Part shown: positions 11,222-22,829 of the stretch, piece by piece
Layout of the letters: each line of letters opens with the position of its first letter
How positions within the stretch are numbered: the first letter of the stretch is position 1
Source: Trichobilharzia szidati
Taxonomy: Eukaryota > Platyhelminthes > Trematoda > Strigeidida > Schistosomatidae
DNA: 64,000 nucleotides
Assembly: GCA_944472155.2 (NCBI GenBank)
Contig: OX235275.1
Coordinates: 30,184,865-30,248,864, forward strand
Direction: 5' to 3'
Made by a program: the position numbers and the translations under genes
The notes under the pieces: model-generated
What the model was told of the DNA's origin: nothing
Database searches by the model: none
The model's input: the letters and a program-made list of their open reading frames with translations, nothing else

Positions 11222-12399
11222 CTTCGAGGAATACCTTCACCGTGTTTTCATTTCTATGTGATTATTCACAGGAATAATATGGGACTTGCAAAAAGAGTAG
11301 GATGTGTAGCTACTATAATCCACTGATTGACGTTCAAGTTCAGCGGAACAATCCTCGCATCTCAATGTTTCTCTTGATATCCACTATGTCCTTGAGATAT
11401 GCGCAGCAACAACACTCTGCTAAGAGAGCGAGAGGACGGTTATTTATCGAAAAATCCAATACATTTTATGCACCTTTGATAGCATCAATAACTCAAAACT
11501 ACACGAAAAGTGCTGTTGGGCAGCTATGAATAACAGATAAGTTTCCAGTACAGAACGAGTGGTGAGGACCACAATTAATTAAACAAACTCTAACTGTCAT
11601 GTTAGGGTATTGTATTCTCAAGAACTTAGGATAGAAAAATTGTGTTCATGAGAATTACAAACGAAGTAATTCTAGCACACATTTCTAGTTGAGAATGACG
11701 TTTATTCACTCAAACGAAATCACATTATCAGACGACACAACGCGTAATCACTGTCATCATCATCATCACACAAGCACAAGGAGAAGCATTGCTCTTCGAG
11801 ATTTAACAGGTTGAAAGACAAATAATAATGATCAGATCAACAAATGATATACGAAGGCCGACACAATGATATGCGGCCTAAGAGTAGAGAGGATAATTCA
11901 TACAAAGTTAATTGAAATATCCAAACAAGCAAAATTATTGCTATTGGATCATTCAAGAGGGACCTGTGAAAGAATTACGCCGTTAAAAGTGAAACTGTGT
12001 CTGTGTACCATCTTGGTGCATAAATGAAGTTCGTTTGTAAAGTCAGCCACCCGATCGCAGCTTACCTGAAACTTGGCCCACAGAAAGCCTAAATCGATAT
12101 ACTGCAATGAATTTCACTGATTCAGTTAGTTTGAATCTGTTGTATGAGGTATGCCGCAATTATGGTGTCTAATGCTATGAAGAGTGAGTATTCCAAATAT
12201 TTACAATCTGAAGATTCACACATGTCTACTTTACATATTAGGAAGCATTATCCTCGATGGCTTCTAACCCTGGAGTTCCCACGTCCCTTTCCAGTTGGTG
12301 TATTAGTTCCGTGATTTTCAGTTGTGATCTAAATGGCATCAGCTCTTGGCAAAAACTGAAGTGCTATCGTAGTATTCTTGATGAAATCTGCAGATAGTA

Positions 12400-14050
12400 G
12401 AAATCGATACCTTTCTGCAGCGATTGGCAGTCAGATTAAACTAGAGTCTGTGGAGCCGTTTTCAGTGGTTCGAAGGGAATTACATATGGCCATGCTGCCT
12501 TCTCCACTGGACTTCAGTAGTTTGACCGCATCCAGAATTTCTGCTTTCCTTGAAAGATTGGTGTCCACCGACAGGGAGTTCGGTGCGTGCTGTTAATGGT
12601 GTATCTCTGCGCGTGTCGCAGATGACGGTCGACTGAAAAGTCCATTAAAGTCCATTGTTTCATTAGATTCTCCTCTATGATAATCTGGTTCCCGTGAACA
12701 TCTTTGTATGGAATCATGATCCGAGTTGATCTCCTATCAGATAGAGACCTGGTTATTTAATATAATGTCCTGAGATATCTCTGTTGCCTGCAGTCAAACT
12801 GTTTTGCATCAGTTTCAGACAGAGGGGGTAGAATCGTCATTTTTCTTCCAGGCAGTCTTCTTGACAGCTGTATTCAGTGCAGTGAACGCAGAACTCAGCT
12901 TCTTCTTCTGTTGCCTATCTTTGCATTCAGTGGTCATCTTCTCTTTCACCATCCCCCTCCTCCTATCCTCGATTAGCTTCCAGGTTGGTGTCAGTTGACA
13001 GCCATTCTATGTCGTGTGTCTTCTTTCTCCCTAGAAAATTTGCACACTTTTGACTGAACAACACCTTCAGAGATTTAGTTCCAGTGTTCTTTCACGCAGG
13101 CTTACTCAGTGAGTTCACGTGGTATCTTCCTCCGACTTTACTCTGAAATGATGACTATACAGAAGGCGCTAGCATCTCTTGTAGTGTTGTCCTTCATTTA
13201 GTGAACATTGAACTTGAATTGCAGTGGCCAGTCTCCAGTTGTTCTGAAGGATTTCGCGTTTACCATGACGGTTCCGTGAACCAGATCACTAGATCTCCTC
13301 ATCTGAATATCTGCCCCACTTCTCGAATTTGTGTCCAGTAGACTGGATTTGTCTCCGATTATTTTATAAATATTGAGATGAAATCTGTACAGTTCGTGGT
13401 GTGTCCGTCGGGTGAATTCCACGCAGCTGTCATTGTGTATATCCACGTGCTTGTTTGCGCTGCCTCCGCTCATCAAATCATCCAAAGCGCAGGATTCTGC
13501 GAATAACTATCCATTCTGATTCATTTGCCAAGTGAGCGCCTCTAGACCCAGGATGAGTTCTTATCCTGTTTAATCTGCACCCAGTTCTGTAAGCGTTCAT
13601 ATCGCCTATGAGGAATTTGATGTCAGCATTTGAGATATTGTCTATTACTGCAAGTATCTGTCTCCCTTCTCCTATCATTCTGCGTTGTTTGTAGCCTTGT
13701 GCGTTGCACTGGATAGTTTTAGGCTTCATTCATGCCTACCCAAGGAGTTGAATCTCGCTGTGATGATCCTGCAGGATGAAATTAGTTACTACTCCATTAT
13801 CGATTTGAATGCCACTGGAGACATTATGACGGCCAATCAAAGCTTCAGTGTGCTCGTGGTTGTTGTTTGGTTGGCCATGATTAAGTGTGTTACTGACTCT
13901 CCAGTTGACAATTTGCATAATCCACACCCTCTTCCATCTGGTTGCACAGAGACTCAGCACTTCTAGGCCATATTTTCGCATTTCTTCGGCTGTCTGGAAA
14001 ACATTCCTAGCCAGCATCTTTCATTGTACGCACATTCCACGTCCTCATTC
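12400..14050 (-). mobile_element. RTE-type retrotransposon, endonuclease and linker remnant
   Basis: On the minus strand, frames read EEMRKYGLEVLSLCATRWKR (13.9-14.0 kb), the typical start of an RTE apurinic-like endonuclease. KFLIGDMNAY at 13.6 kb is the family's metal-binding region. Further downstream come a linker with IEERRMVKEKM-type remnants and KDVHGNQIIIEENLMKQW near 12.65 kb. The reverse transcriptase itself is missing and the frame is broken in many places. It complements 23615-25795, which keeps RT but lacks the endonuclease. Confidence 0.7.
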
Positions 14051-14259
14051 TTACTCTTCCTTTCATCGAGAGAAGACAGTGGCATGCTGACTGGCTTACT
14101 GAACGCTGTATTTCAACAGGACGAGGCGTCATTTCGCCTCTTCGATTCCAGCGAGGAACGAGCTAGTTCTTTGCAATCTATTTTCATTTTTGTATTTTCA
14201 ATATCTTCTCTGTGTGTTGAAGTCTCACTAGAAGTTTCATATGTTTAGCGGCATAGGTT

Positions 14260-14610
14260 GAGTAGCTCTACACCCAACTTTCCCTCTTCACTCAGGCTTC
14301 GGACCGGCTAGAAAACTAGCAGGATAGTCAACTAGGCGAGGTGGCGATCTTCGGCAGTCAGATTCAATTATTGCTTATCTAAGGCAGTTTTCATCATCAC
14401 CTGTCTCCTCCAGTGTCTCAGTAGAGAGGATCACATGACCAGTCAGCGAGAATGAACGACGAGGATTTCTGGAAGGCAGCAAACCAGACACTCAAGAACC
14501 ACTCAACGCCCACCCAATCAATATGCAGAAGATAATGGAGATAGGTGGTTTGAATATCTACACTCCCAAAACAAGACATAATAACGAATAATATTGTTGT
14601 CTTCACACTT
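14260..14610 (+). other. Inverted fragment shared with the RTE 5' ends in U1/U2
   Basis: A frame with HMTSQRE and DRWFEYLHSQNK on the plus strand matches minus-strand HMTSQRE and DRWFEYLHSKNK at 44.73-44.94 kb (and 58.62-58.83 kb). Relative to those, it is inverted here. The CTAGTTTCCTAGCCGG-type sequence next to it also recurs at 45.0 and 58.9 kb. It is probably part of an element's 5' region; I do not recognise the protein. Confidence 0.4.
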
Positions 14611-14983
14611 CACTCTAATTATCGTAGCACTATGCAAGGCAAAAGCTGAAATAATCACTGAGAGTTTATAGTTCAGATGATAATAATAATAAGAATGTGT
14701 TGAACGTGTTGCAACTTACAGACAGCGATGATGACAATGCGATGTTTACAAGGGTTATGCAGACTATTCAGTAAATAATTGTGGTTATGTCTTCAAAAAA
14801 AGTCAGTACAGAGAGCGAGGTGGACAGAAACTCAGACTTTCAATTAACACCGTAAAATTACGAGAGAAATGGGAGGTAGGAGTGGGGGTGTAGTAGGTTT
14901 TGTTTTGAATAAGAGTGAGACCAGGCCAAGGAAGACACATACATTGAGCGAACTGCCTTCGAATACAAACACTAGGATATTTA

Positions 14984-15193
14984 ATTCAATTTGAAATACT
15001 CCTGCGATTGATTGTGTTGAAGTGCTTGGTCTAAGGTTGACACATTGGCCACTTGTGCAAATGTTTCGACGATGTCTAGTGCTGCTAGTGGAAGTCATTT
15101 ATTCGATGGTGGCTAGATGACGAGTCCAAAATAGGACGAAATGCGCATCCTGAATTCCATTGCTAGTCGCCATCAACCAATTAACTCCTAAAG
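14984..15193 (+). mobile_element. Short retroposon insertion carrying a hammerhead motif
   Basis: A 210-bp segment flanked by identical 13-base copies of ACTAGGATATTTA (14971-14983 and 15194-15206). The related sequence without the insertion is seen in U1 near 36974-36986 (ACAAGGATAGTTC). A long target-site duplication is typical of LINE-mobilised SINEs. The hammerhead inside fits the schistosome Sm-alpha SINE-like repeat, here probably 5'-truncated. Confidence 0.75.
15103..15175 (+). ncRNA. Hammerhead ribozyme, degenerate Sm-alpha type
   Basis: The core reads ATGACGAG (15117-15124), then stem II TCC-AAAATA-GGA, then CGAAA (137-141 within 15100s), then TGCGC and an ATC cleavage triplet near 15147-15149. 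The 5' GATGGTGGCTAG and 3' CTAGTCGCCATC segments pair to form stem I. The known Sm-alpha hammerhead core is CTGATGAG with GTC cleavage. Here the first C of the core is A, which breaks the C3-G8 pair, so activity is probably lost or poor. Family assignment is from established knowledge of schistosome hammerheads. Confidence 0.75.
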
Positions 15194-15649
15194 ACTAGGA
15201 TATTTATATTACATTTGCACAGCTTAGAGTATATGGAAGAGGTGTATGAATTCCGTTCAAAATATTCAACGGAATGCGGCAGATAACTTTGAAGACACTT
15301 CTCGCATCCACTTGATAACCGCTATCATCAATCGAATGAGACTAAGTAGGAGGTCGTTTAGATTCCACCTGACCTTTCCCGAATCACGAAGGGAGATGTT
15401 GAGTATTGATTTTGTGGAGTTGTCTAATTGTTCGGCCTGTATAGATTTTTGCGTAAAAGCATCTAAATATGTATCAGTGGCACACATAACCAGCTTGTCT
15501 TTCGCTAGACCAATCCAAATTGGTTGACTGTGAAACTATGATCATCGGGTGATGGTAGTGAAAGTTCGCGTTATTGATCCAGATTAGCAAAGATGTACGA
15601 GTTCACTAGTCAATTCCAATCCCTCTTGAACCAGCTTATTTCGTAAGTA

Positions 15650-18190
15650 TCACAATTCATTTTCCAGACATTCATCTGTAGACAAGCTTCTTGCTCTATT
15701 TTCAACTTGAAATGGAAGTTGAGAGGTGTGAATGTGTATTATATGACGCTTCAAAAGGAAAATTACACAGGATTAGAATATAACTGCAAAGGAATTACAA
15801 ATGTGTGCAGATAGACCATGGAAACAAGCCTAAACTAACTGTTTTTATAACTCAAAAAATTAGATGAATTGAATGAAGACAAAGGAAGAAAAATCACACA
15901 CACAACGTGCAAAAAGTGAATAAGCGCAGGCTGGTGAAACATATAGAACTAGCTGCATCGTAGTTGTAAAGGTTGGACTAGTTTGACTTGAACACAAAGC
16001 TCCGGCTATTCGATGCATATCGAGAGGACTTCTGCAGTATAAAGAAGTCGTATTCATAGTAACTTAGTTGGGTTTCTGTTTACTTTGTAGATGACTTCGA
16101 ATGAATCAGGCGAGATGACATGGACAGTGTTGATCAGATGGTTAGTTATGCCAGTTCTGATTGAACCGGCTCCTTCTGTTTGCAGCCATGCTGCGTGAAG
16201 TTATCTTACACATTTTGAAAGGACACGCATACAACAAACTGTGTACCTAGCTCTTCACGAGGAGGTGAACTGCCATGATTATGGAGATTGATAAATGGGA
16301 ATGTGGATTTTGAAAGTTTGCAACAAATGTTTCACACAATGCATACTACTGAGTTGTTAAAGTAGTGTAAAACTGTTTCTAGAAAATCGTGATTCTACCT
16401 AAGCAGCGAGTCGAAGTGGTTCAGTGGCAAATCCATCATTTTACATCTTGAATGCTGATTAGCACAGATTTCATTGATTCATGGATTGGCAGATCACGAC
16501 TCAAGTTTAGGAACCACTTGATTCCAGGGAGAATAGGAAAACTACTTTCGACAGCAATGCGGAGAGAAGAAAAACAGTTGACAGCACGAAAACGATTACG
16601 CACATAAATAAGCGTAGCCTCCTGTAACCACCACAGCTCCGTCGGCTGCCTCCGGAATACCTGTCAAAGTTGACTTGTAGAACGGTGCGAGAATTGCTTG
16701 TACTGTATGAGGCTACCACTGGAACCGCATTTGTTTCAAGAAGCTGTCTTCAAATTTGAAATCAGCAACTAGCTGATTCATCTAGCGGAGCAGTTGTCAC
16801 GCTTGTGATCACCAAGTGAAACGTCTCTGAAATGCCATGCATCTTTTGTTGGTCAATGAGGGCTACTCTCTAGATTAGAACGGTTTTCAAATGTGTGATT
16901 GTTTAGGTGCGGAGAGGGATCGTCGAGAATATGTGAGATGTCCTTAACGACAATTTCAGGAAGACTCACAATGCCACTGTTAGCCTAAATTTCCAACACG
17001 CGTGCACCATGAAGATGGTCGATTTGTCTAGAAGGTGAGAAGCCGCAGCGTTACTGCAATCTGCGCACGACAGTCGTTCTCAGCCATAGTTCCATATGCC
17101 ATATAATATGTCATACACTTATATCATAACAGCAATGAGAATCACCTCAAACACAACAGCAAGTATAAATCACTCGCAATGCAAAGAGGAGAAATCAACC
17201 AAATAGTGAAAAACAAACATGATATGGTTAAGTGAGGCTTAAATTGGGGGCAAACTGAGATTATGTCTAACCAAGTGTACAGTGCTGATAATCCTGTGGA
17301 TAACCTAAACTTTGCCAACTCTGTGAAATTAAGTTTGCATGGTGTAATAAATTATGTAACTCGAAAGGCTGTACAACTGACTCAGACAATGTGACTGCCT
17401 ATTACATGAGCAGAGAGCGCGACAATGGCGTTGATGTCAGTCTGTAGGTGTGTAGAGCCAAACAACCCTTGAATAATAGAATGTGCATTACAACACGATC
17501 ACTTTAATCTGACAAGCGAACACTGCCAGTTTATGTGTCGTAGCCAACTATATGTATGACTAACTCAATCATTTACTCACTCACTCACTCAATCAATCGA
17601 TGAATTAATCAATCGAAGAATCATTCAACCAATGCATTACTCAATGTGCCAGTGGTATAAACCTTTCTGCCCTCGGCTAATCTGCAATAAACTGCCAACT
17701 GTCAATTTGCCTTGGCTGCATGGTTTGCCCGGTGTATATTAATCAGGAATTCTTCGTCGCCCTGTCTTAGACATGTCAAGACGTGTATGAACCGGCTGGG
17801 TGAACATCTCCAACCATTAATATGTGTGTTAGACTTGGGCACTGTGGTAGTACCTCCAACCATTATTCGACAAATCGGGGAATCATAGTGATATCTTTGA
17901 ATTCACCGTAAGGAACAAGTTTCTCACCATCAACACCAATGCCGAGTCGAGTGACATACGTGGTGATTCAGTTGGATTGTTTAATAACAAATAATACCAA
18001 AGACTGCAGAATCGTGTCAATTTCTACTGTGTGAAGAATGCATCAAGAAGTATCGGCAAGAACCGACGTAAATTAGTGAACCAATGAAAGCCACCCACCT
18101 AAGACAGAAACAGGAAGAAAGCAGGACCTACAGGTCACAATTTGAACTCGACTACCATTTCGCTTCTGAGATAATATCCAACGGCTATGA
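15650..18190. other. No recognisable gene; old repeat pieces
   Basis: About 16330-16830 matches the segment that follows the plus-strand Penelope element in U1 (42370-42760) and U2 (56400-56780). About 17950-18100 matches 47460-47600. An open frame on the minus strand at 16507-16719 with a hydrophobic stretch is not preserved in the other copies. The rest holds nothing identifiable. Confidence 0.4.
17565..17645 (+). repeat. Degenerate tetranucleotide microsatellite
   Basis: Run of ACTC/AATC-type four-base repeats (CACTCACTCACTCAATCAATC and onward), with interruptions. Confidence 0.7.
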
Positions 18191-18199
18191 ATTCTAATT

Positions 18200-18960
18200 T
18201 TTTCTGCCAATGTCATCACCGCGAATCTCTCCTAAAGGATCCAACCACAAAATAATGTTGCTTGTTTAGGTGTTTGAATTACTTTCGTAATGATTAGCCT
18301 ATTTACTCTTAGACTGCACATCAAAGTGCTGGCCTTCAAATATCATTTGTTAACCTTATCCTTATTACTTGTCTTTTCTGCCATTAAACCTCAAATTGCA
18401 ATGCTTCTCCTTGTGGTTGTGTGATGATGATGAAGACATTCATAATGCGTTGTGCAGTGTAAGGGTATGGTTATGTTTGAGTGATTCACAGTCACTGTGA
18501 CCTAGGAATATCTTGTGGAATTGTTTGATGTGTAATGTTTGTAGACACATATTTTATATCTCAAACTGTTGGGTTTATTTCACCCCATTTTTACGACTGA
18601 ATTTTGGCCAACTAATTATGGTCTGCACCACTCGTTTTGAACTGGAAACTTATCTATTGTTCATAGCTACTTAACACCACTGATCATGTAATTTCGAGTT
18701 ATTGATGCTATCAATATTGAATGGAATCCGATAGATTTTTCGCCAAGTAACCGTCTTTTCGCAGTCTGTGGAGAGTATTGTGGTTGTTTATTTCTCAAGG
18801 AAGTTGTGGATATCCCGACATACAGTGAGATGTTAGGATTGTTTCTCTTAGGCGGGATGAAAATCAGTCAATTTCAGTGGTTACACATTCGCAAGTGTAA
18901 TATTATTTCTGTGAATATTCACATAGAAATGGAAACACTGTGAAGTTATTCCTCGAGGTC
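18200..18960 (-). repeat. Right inverted arm of U0
   Basis: Reverse complement of the region around 11.2-12.07 kb. Examples are the ACTCGTTTTGAACTGGAAAC stretch against its counterpart near 11560, and the GAGAAGCAT/ATGCTTCTCC stretch near 11785 and 18400. Equivalent arms lie at 48110-49130 and 62310-63268. Confidence 0.7.
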
Positions 18961-18991
18961 TATTTTATTCGTTGAATACTTATGAGTAGGG

Positions 18992-19165
18992 AAGATATTA
19001 TCGTTGTTATTGTATCAATTGAAAATATAAAACACACAGAAGGAGGTCGAGATTAAACACTGCCAACAAATTTCATCAAATCCTTTCTTAGTGGTTTCGC
19101 CTTGATTATCAACAACATGTATTTCTCAGTCTACAAATAATATGGAGAATCGTATGATCAAACTC
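18992..19165 (-). pseudogene. Eroded copy of the MEG last exon
   Basis: By position between the inverted 3' arm and the SINE-like element, this matches the orphan last exons at 49128-49246 and 63270-63388. Only scattered identity remains, and no open reading frame for the C-terminal helix survives. The call rests mainly on synteny. Confidence 0.4.
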
Positions 19166-19204
19166 ACAAGCCACTGACACACTGACATTTTCGGAAATAA
19201 TCTC

Positions 19205-19560
19205 CCTGTCTTCAGTATTTCATCATGAACTGACATTGGTTAGAGAAGCATCGGAAAATACTAAACATCTGTTTCCTCAGCGTAGTTTGGAACTCCGCTC
19301 TGGCAGTATGTACATAAAACAAGGTTTAGAAACCAGGACCTACCAGTTATACAGCGAGTTCATACACCACTGGGCCACTGAGACCGTATAGTAAATTCCG
19401 AATTCCTCTGATCAACAATTTGGCGCGACTGGCAGAAGGCAATATCATCGGTGGAGAGTATTTGTCCTCACACTCGACCAACTGTACCTCACTGGTCATG
19501 GATTCCTAGTAGATCACACGTAACTGCTGAAGTGACCCTCACCAGGACGAGACAGCTGTC
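19205..19560 (+). mobile_element. SINE-like repeat (tRNA-type B box)
   Basis: Shares the CATGAACTGACATTGGTTAGAGAAG start, a degenerate B-box region (GTTTAGAAACCAGGACC near 19323-19339) and the GTGGAGAGTATTTGTCCTCACAC end with the copies at 21245, 35385, 49340 and 63475. It is non-coding. Confidence 0.65.
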
Positions 19561-19619
19561 CTTTACTCACTGTCGTTTAATCATGAAGTCGCCTGTCACC
19601 CATGCTCTCTGCAAGCTTT

Positions 19620-20170
19620 TGTAGTTGGCCTCAGTGTGAAGCCAGTCAGTGAAGAAAGCGGTAGATGAAAGTCTGAAGTCCATCAGTGTTGAGCAGTCTC
19701 ATTTCCAATCAGCCTCAACAGCTTCACTTAACAGTGTGTCGTATCAGGGTCATTGATTTTTCGTAGAAGCATTCTTCACTCCGTTGTTTGGTGAGCTGCA
19801 GATTGAAGTAAGCTGCACCATTCCTTGTTCATATGTTCACAGGTTCATCTTCTGCGTTGACATCAATCTCTTCGGAATGCGCTTCGAAGAACCCGAAGGA
19901 AGCCAATAATGCTTCTACTTGCAATTCTTTATAAAACGAGCAAACATGTTCATCGGCATCGCTACAATGAAGTATCAGCAATCTCAGTTGAATATTTATT
20001 CGATTGTGCTACTTTGTGTTGTGCTCAACTTCACTTTATGATAGTACTCATGGAGGGATTTGTGGAATTTTTGTACACTAGTTTGTGTTCCGAGATAACA
20101 ACTAGTCTCCTGAATTTTGTGTTTGACAAAATGCTTCCCAAATAATTATGGGTGCAGGTATATCTAAGTG
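19620..20170 (-). repeat. Inverted copy of the block upstream of MEG
   Basis: Reverse complement of roughly 9.46-10.03 kb and 33.84-34.38 kb, including the recurrent unassigned frame. The promoter and first two exons of the MEG gene are absent on this side. Confidence 0.7.
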
Positions 20171-20174
20171 TTGC

Positions 20175-20580
20175 TGCATTACAACTGCAGGAGAATGTCT
20201 GCAGTGTGTAAGAGTAGTTGCTTCTGTATGTGCATACATGTAGAAACAAGGGCCATTTAATAGAAAACGACACATCTCTACGTGAATCTAAAATTCAGTG
20301 AAGACCTGTTGGCAGAAATACTGAGAAATCGTCTCTCCCGCTCACTGATGGAAAGCTTCTTCGCAGCTGAACTCCGTCGGGATAATCTTCTCTGCGAAAC
20401 TTCTCTATTATTCTCATGAACGTAAAGGTGAAGGATCGATAAGCTGTCAGTGTTAGCTGGTGTCATCAATGAACATCTGCTAATTCACATGGTCAAGTCG
20501 AGCGAGATATGGCGGCCATATCCAAAGTTTGCTGTCCAAAGTGCAGTCGAAAACTAACTAACTAACAGTCATGGTCTTAT
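20175..20580. other. No recognisable gene
   Basis: Short open frames only. No match to other blocks was noticed. Confidence 0.35.
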
Positions 20581-20669
20581 ACAGGTGAGAAATGTGTTCT
20601 TCTTGCACTGCTTAATTCTGGAACACCAAGCGAACCCACAAAACAGCATCACGCTAATCCACAGAAAAC

Positions 20670-21170
20670 GCGATTATTTTGCTAAAACAGTACGGATCAG
20701 ACTTCTTCGAACCACAGAAACACTCGCGATTCACGTGTTGAATCCTCAACTCTGCAAACACATCAGATTTGTTCAGCCACTAAATCTACACTGTGCCTGA
20801 TGTATCTTGACACCAACACCGTAACTACTGCTTCGTCCACTTCTTGCTTGTTCCTTTCTCAATTGTGTCATAATGGTCTCCTACCACCGCGGCGAATTCC
20901 ACATCTACCCGTTATTATCACACTTGTTTACTTGTCCCTCATTCCATTCAATTCTCATCTAAGTTGAGCTCTACCTAACCAATTCAGCTAGATTACCTCA
21001 CTCAAATGGCCTAATAATCAAACATCATTTTATAATCGACTAAACAAGTTTGTTATCACAGATTCACAATTCTAATGGCACATTCATGCAGAGAGTGCTT
21101 CTGTTGCTAAGACAATTCACTGTACAAATTTGCGATTCTAAAGCCTGAGAATGATATCGCCGGAAAGAAA
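20670..21170 (+). mobile_element. Penelope-like C-terminal tail fragment and flank
   Basis: The frame LLRTTETLAIHVLNPQLCKH followed by IRFVQPLNLHC (about 20698-20797) is the Penelope C-terminal pattern that occurs at 8570 and 33105 as LLQTAEAVAIHTFNPQ. The following bases match 8826-9050 and 33359-33600. Confidence 0.65.
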
Positions 21171-21244
21171 ATCGCCTTACTCAACGCCGTTTTGTTTATA
21201 CGACTCAATGGAAATGTTCATTTTGATCAATACCTGCAACTTTC

Positions 21245-21692
21245 AAGTAGTGGTTTGTAGGGATTTGGTTGATTGGTTACAGGATTTCATCATCAGCTGA
21301 CATTAGTTAGAGAACCATTGGAAATTCTGAGAGTACTGGACAGCTGTTTCGTTCTATTTTGGGACTCTCCAGCGGTAAACACCCAATGGGGTTCGAACCC
21401 AGGACCTTCTGGTTACAAGGCGAGCTCGTATATCATTAAGCTACTGGGACACGATCCAATGTCCGAAGAATTCTAACTTCTGCCAATTCACGATATAGCA
21501 CAACCGCTAGCCAATGTCTTCGGTGATTATTTGTCCTCACACCCGACCTGCTGCACCCTACTGGTCACGACTTCCCACTGGGACCCCAGATAACTACCTA
21601 CCTGAATAGGGCCAGTCACCAGTGAGCATCTCAGTGATATTCAAGTATTGGTTTGTAGGGATTCGGTTGATTGGTTACAGGACTTCATCATG
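21245..21692 (+). mobile_element. SINE-like repeat with good tRNA B box
   Basis: Contains GGTTCGAACCCAGGACC (21393-21409), a perfect RNA polymerase III B-box core in a tRNA-like context. The GTCTTCGGTGATTATTTGTC tail is shared with the other copies. The first 45-50 bases (TTTGTAGGGATTTGGTTGATTGG and onward) recur about 398 bases later, at 21643-21692, suggesting the start of a second tandem copy. It resembles tRNA-derived SINE-like repeats of schistosomes. Confidence 0.7.
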
Positions 21693-21769
21693 AGTTAGTA
21701 TCAGTTTTTTCCAGAAAGTGAGGTATTTTTCACCGTTAGCGGAATAAGACTTTTACTTGAAATTAGAAT

Positions 21770-22285
21770 AACATCGATTTTCTCTTCAAACGACTTGAAG
21801 TTAATCCCTTTTCAACAACACAAAATGCAACAACCAAGTTGACTGAAATTCACATTATTCAAAAGATCGATAATGCTTGTTGAAGCAAACAAATAATTGC
21901 ACTTCTACGCCATTTCTATGTACAGTAAATTGACAACGCGTGCCTTCTCAGACTGATCGGAATGCAGCTAATTAATGAACACAATATTGTCGGCATGAAC
22001 TTTTGTCGAAAAATGCTCTAGTGAAATTCAGAAAGGCGCTTTCATCTCGTCTCACCTCCTCACAAACGCTGAGCAGTCTGTATACTATACATAATGAAAT
22101 TAGAAGAGGATGTTTGGATAGTTGGTTCAAAAGCTTTCTGTATTCATTATTATTTCCATTACATAGGCAAGATTTCCGGCTAGGTGCTGTCTTCCACCTC
22201 AGTGTCCTGCTCAGCCTATCTGACATTTCTACTCAGAAGTGATGGCAGCACATCGAAACATATTCTGATTTAGTTACAGGCTGAT
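21770..22285 (+). repeat. Inverted repeat 2, left arm
   Basis: Related to 20-604 in the same orientation, and to 29655-30295 in reverse complement. It encloses the RTE-rich interval 22.3-29.6 kb. Confidence 0.8.
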
Positions 22286-22319
22286 TATAATCTTTCGTTG
22301 AGTGCCTTTAAAGCGTGAG

Positions 22320-22530
22320 TTAATACGGTCATTATTGTCCCCCTGAATTTCAATTAGAACACGGAGATTCAACAGCGTGTCTGCACTTCGTTCTATTTCC
22401 TGTTGTCCACTTTAGCTAGGCCCATATTTGCTCACAATCTCAGATCTCCTTCTCTACTGATGATCTCCATATCAACCTAGGACTGATAACAAACTTGCTG
22501 TTTCGAAATCAATCTTCCACCCATAAATGC
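22320..22530 (-). mobile_element. RTE 3' end fragment
   Basis: Matches 640-840: same TCATTATTGT-CCC terminus, then the GGAACA-like stretch, on the minus strand. It is heavily decayed. Confidence 0.55.
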
Positions 22531-22829
22531 GGGAGCATTACCACCACATTTCTCTCCAGAGCTGAAGCAATCTCATCTGAATAATGTGAAAATATTCACA
22601 CAGATTACATTATCATCATTTAATTCATGAGACCAGGTTGGTTGCAGAATCGTAATCCTTTCATTGCAGTATACACGTCAGTAGACGAGAGATGGCAGAC
22701 AGTTGATTGAACAGGGTCGAGAGTGACAGTTCGCACAAATAACGTGAGGATGGATAAACTTATAGTAGTCCGAAAATCAAGCAAGCCACTGAGACACTTA
22801 TAAGCTTGAGAGTGCATTGTTATTCTTCC

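Larger units (their letters stand above)
7150..11645 (+). repeat. Segmental duplication block A (contains MEG-A)
   Basis: This block aligns in the same order with 30230-36425. Shared parts are a flank with the TAGATAATTTGAAAG-type stretch (7400 versus 30950), a Penelope C-terminal remnant, a recurrent unassigned frame, the promoter region and the MEG gene. Differences include a solo LTR present only in block B. About 170 bases near 9.1-9.29 kb are present only in block A. Confidence 0.85.
14840..15640 (-). mobile_element. Penelope-like element, highly decayed (U0 copy)
   Basis: Homologous base by base, with many changes, to the minus-strand Penelope remnants at 36840-37990 and 50640-51790. 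Shared stretches include the AATGAGAGTGA/ATAAGAGTGAGACC region and the CATCAATCGAA(T/A)GAGACTAAG region near 15330. It is interrupted by a 210-bp insertion at 14984-15193. Confidence 0.6.
11649..19620. repeat. Unit U0: old, shortened relative of the 14-kb units
   Basis: The left end (11.65-12.07 kb) matches the starts of U1 (36428) and U2 (49888). The right end (18.2-19.6 kb) matches their inverted 3' arms. In between it shares the decayed minus-strand Penelope remnant and RTE pieces, but lacks the plus-strand Penelope element and the plus-strand RTE copy. Divergence from U1/U2 is far greater than between U1 and U2. Confidence 0.7.

Noticed and set aside
16507..16719. 70-codon minus-strand frame with hydrophobic stretch, considered a membrane protein
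   Set aside because: It falls in a repeat also present at 42370 and 56400, where the frame is not preserved.
17565..17645. Short regular repeats considered as a CRISPR-like array
   Set aside because: It is a simple degenerate four-base microsatellite without spacers, in a eukaryotic context.
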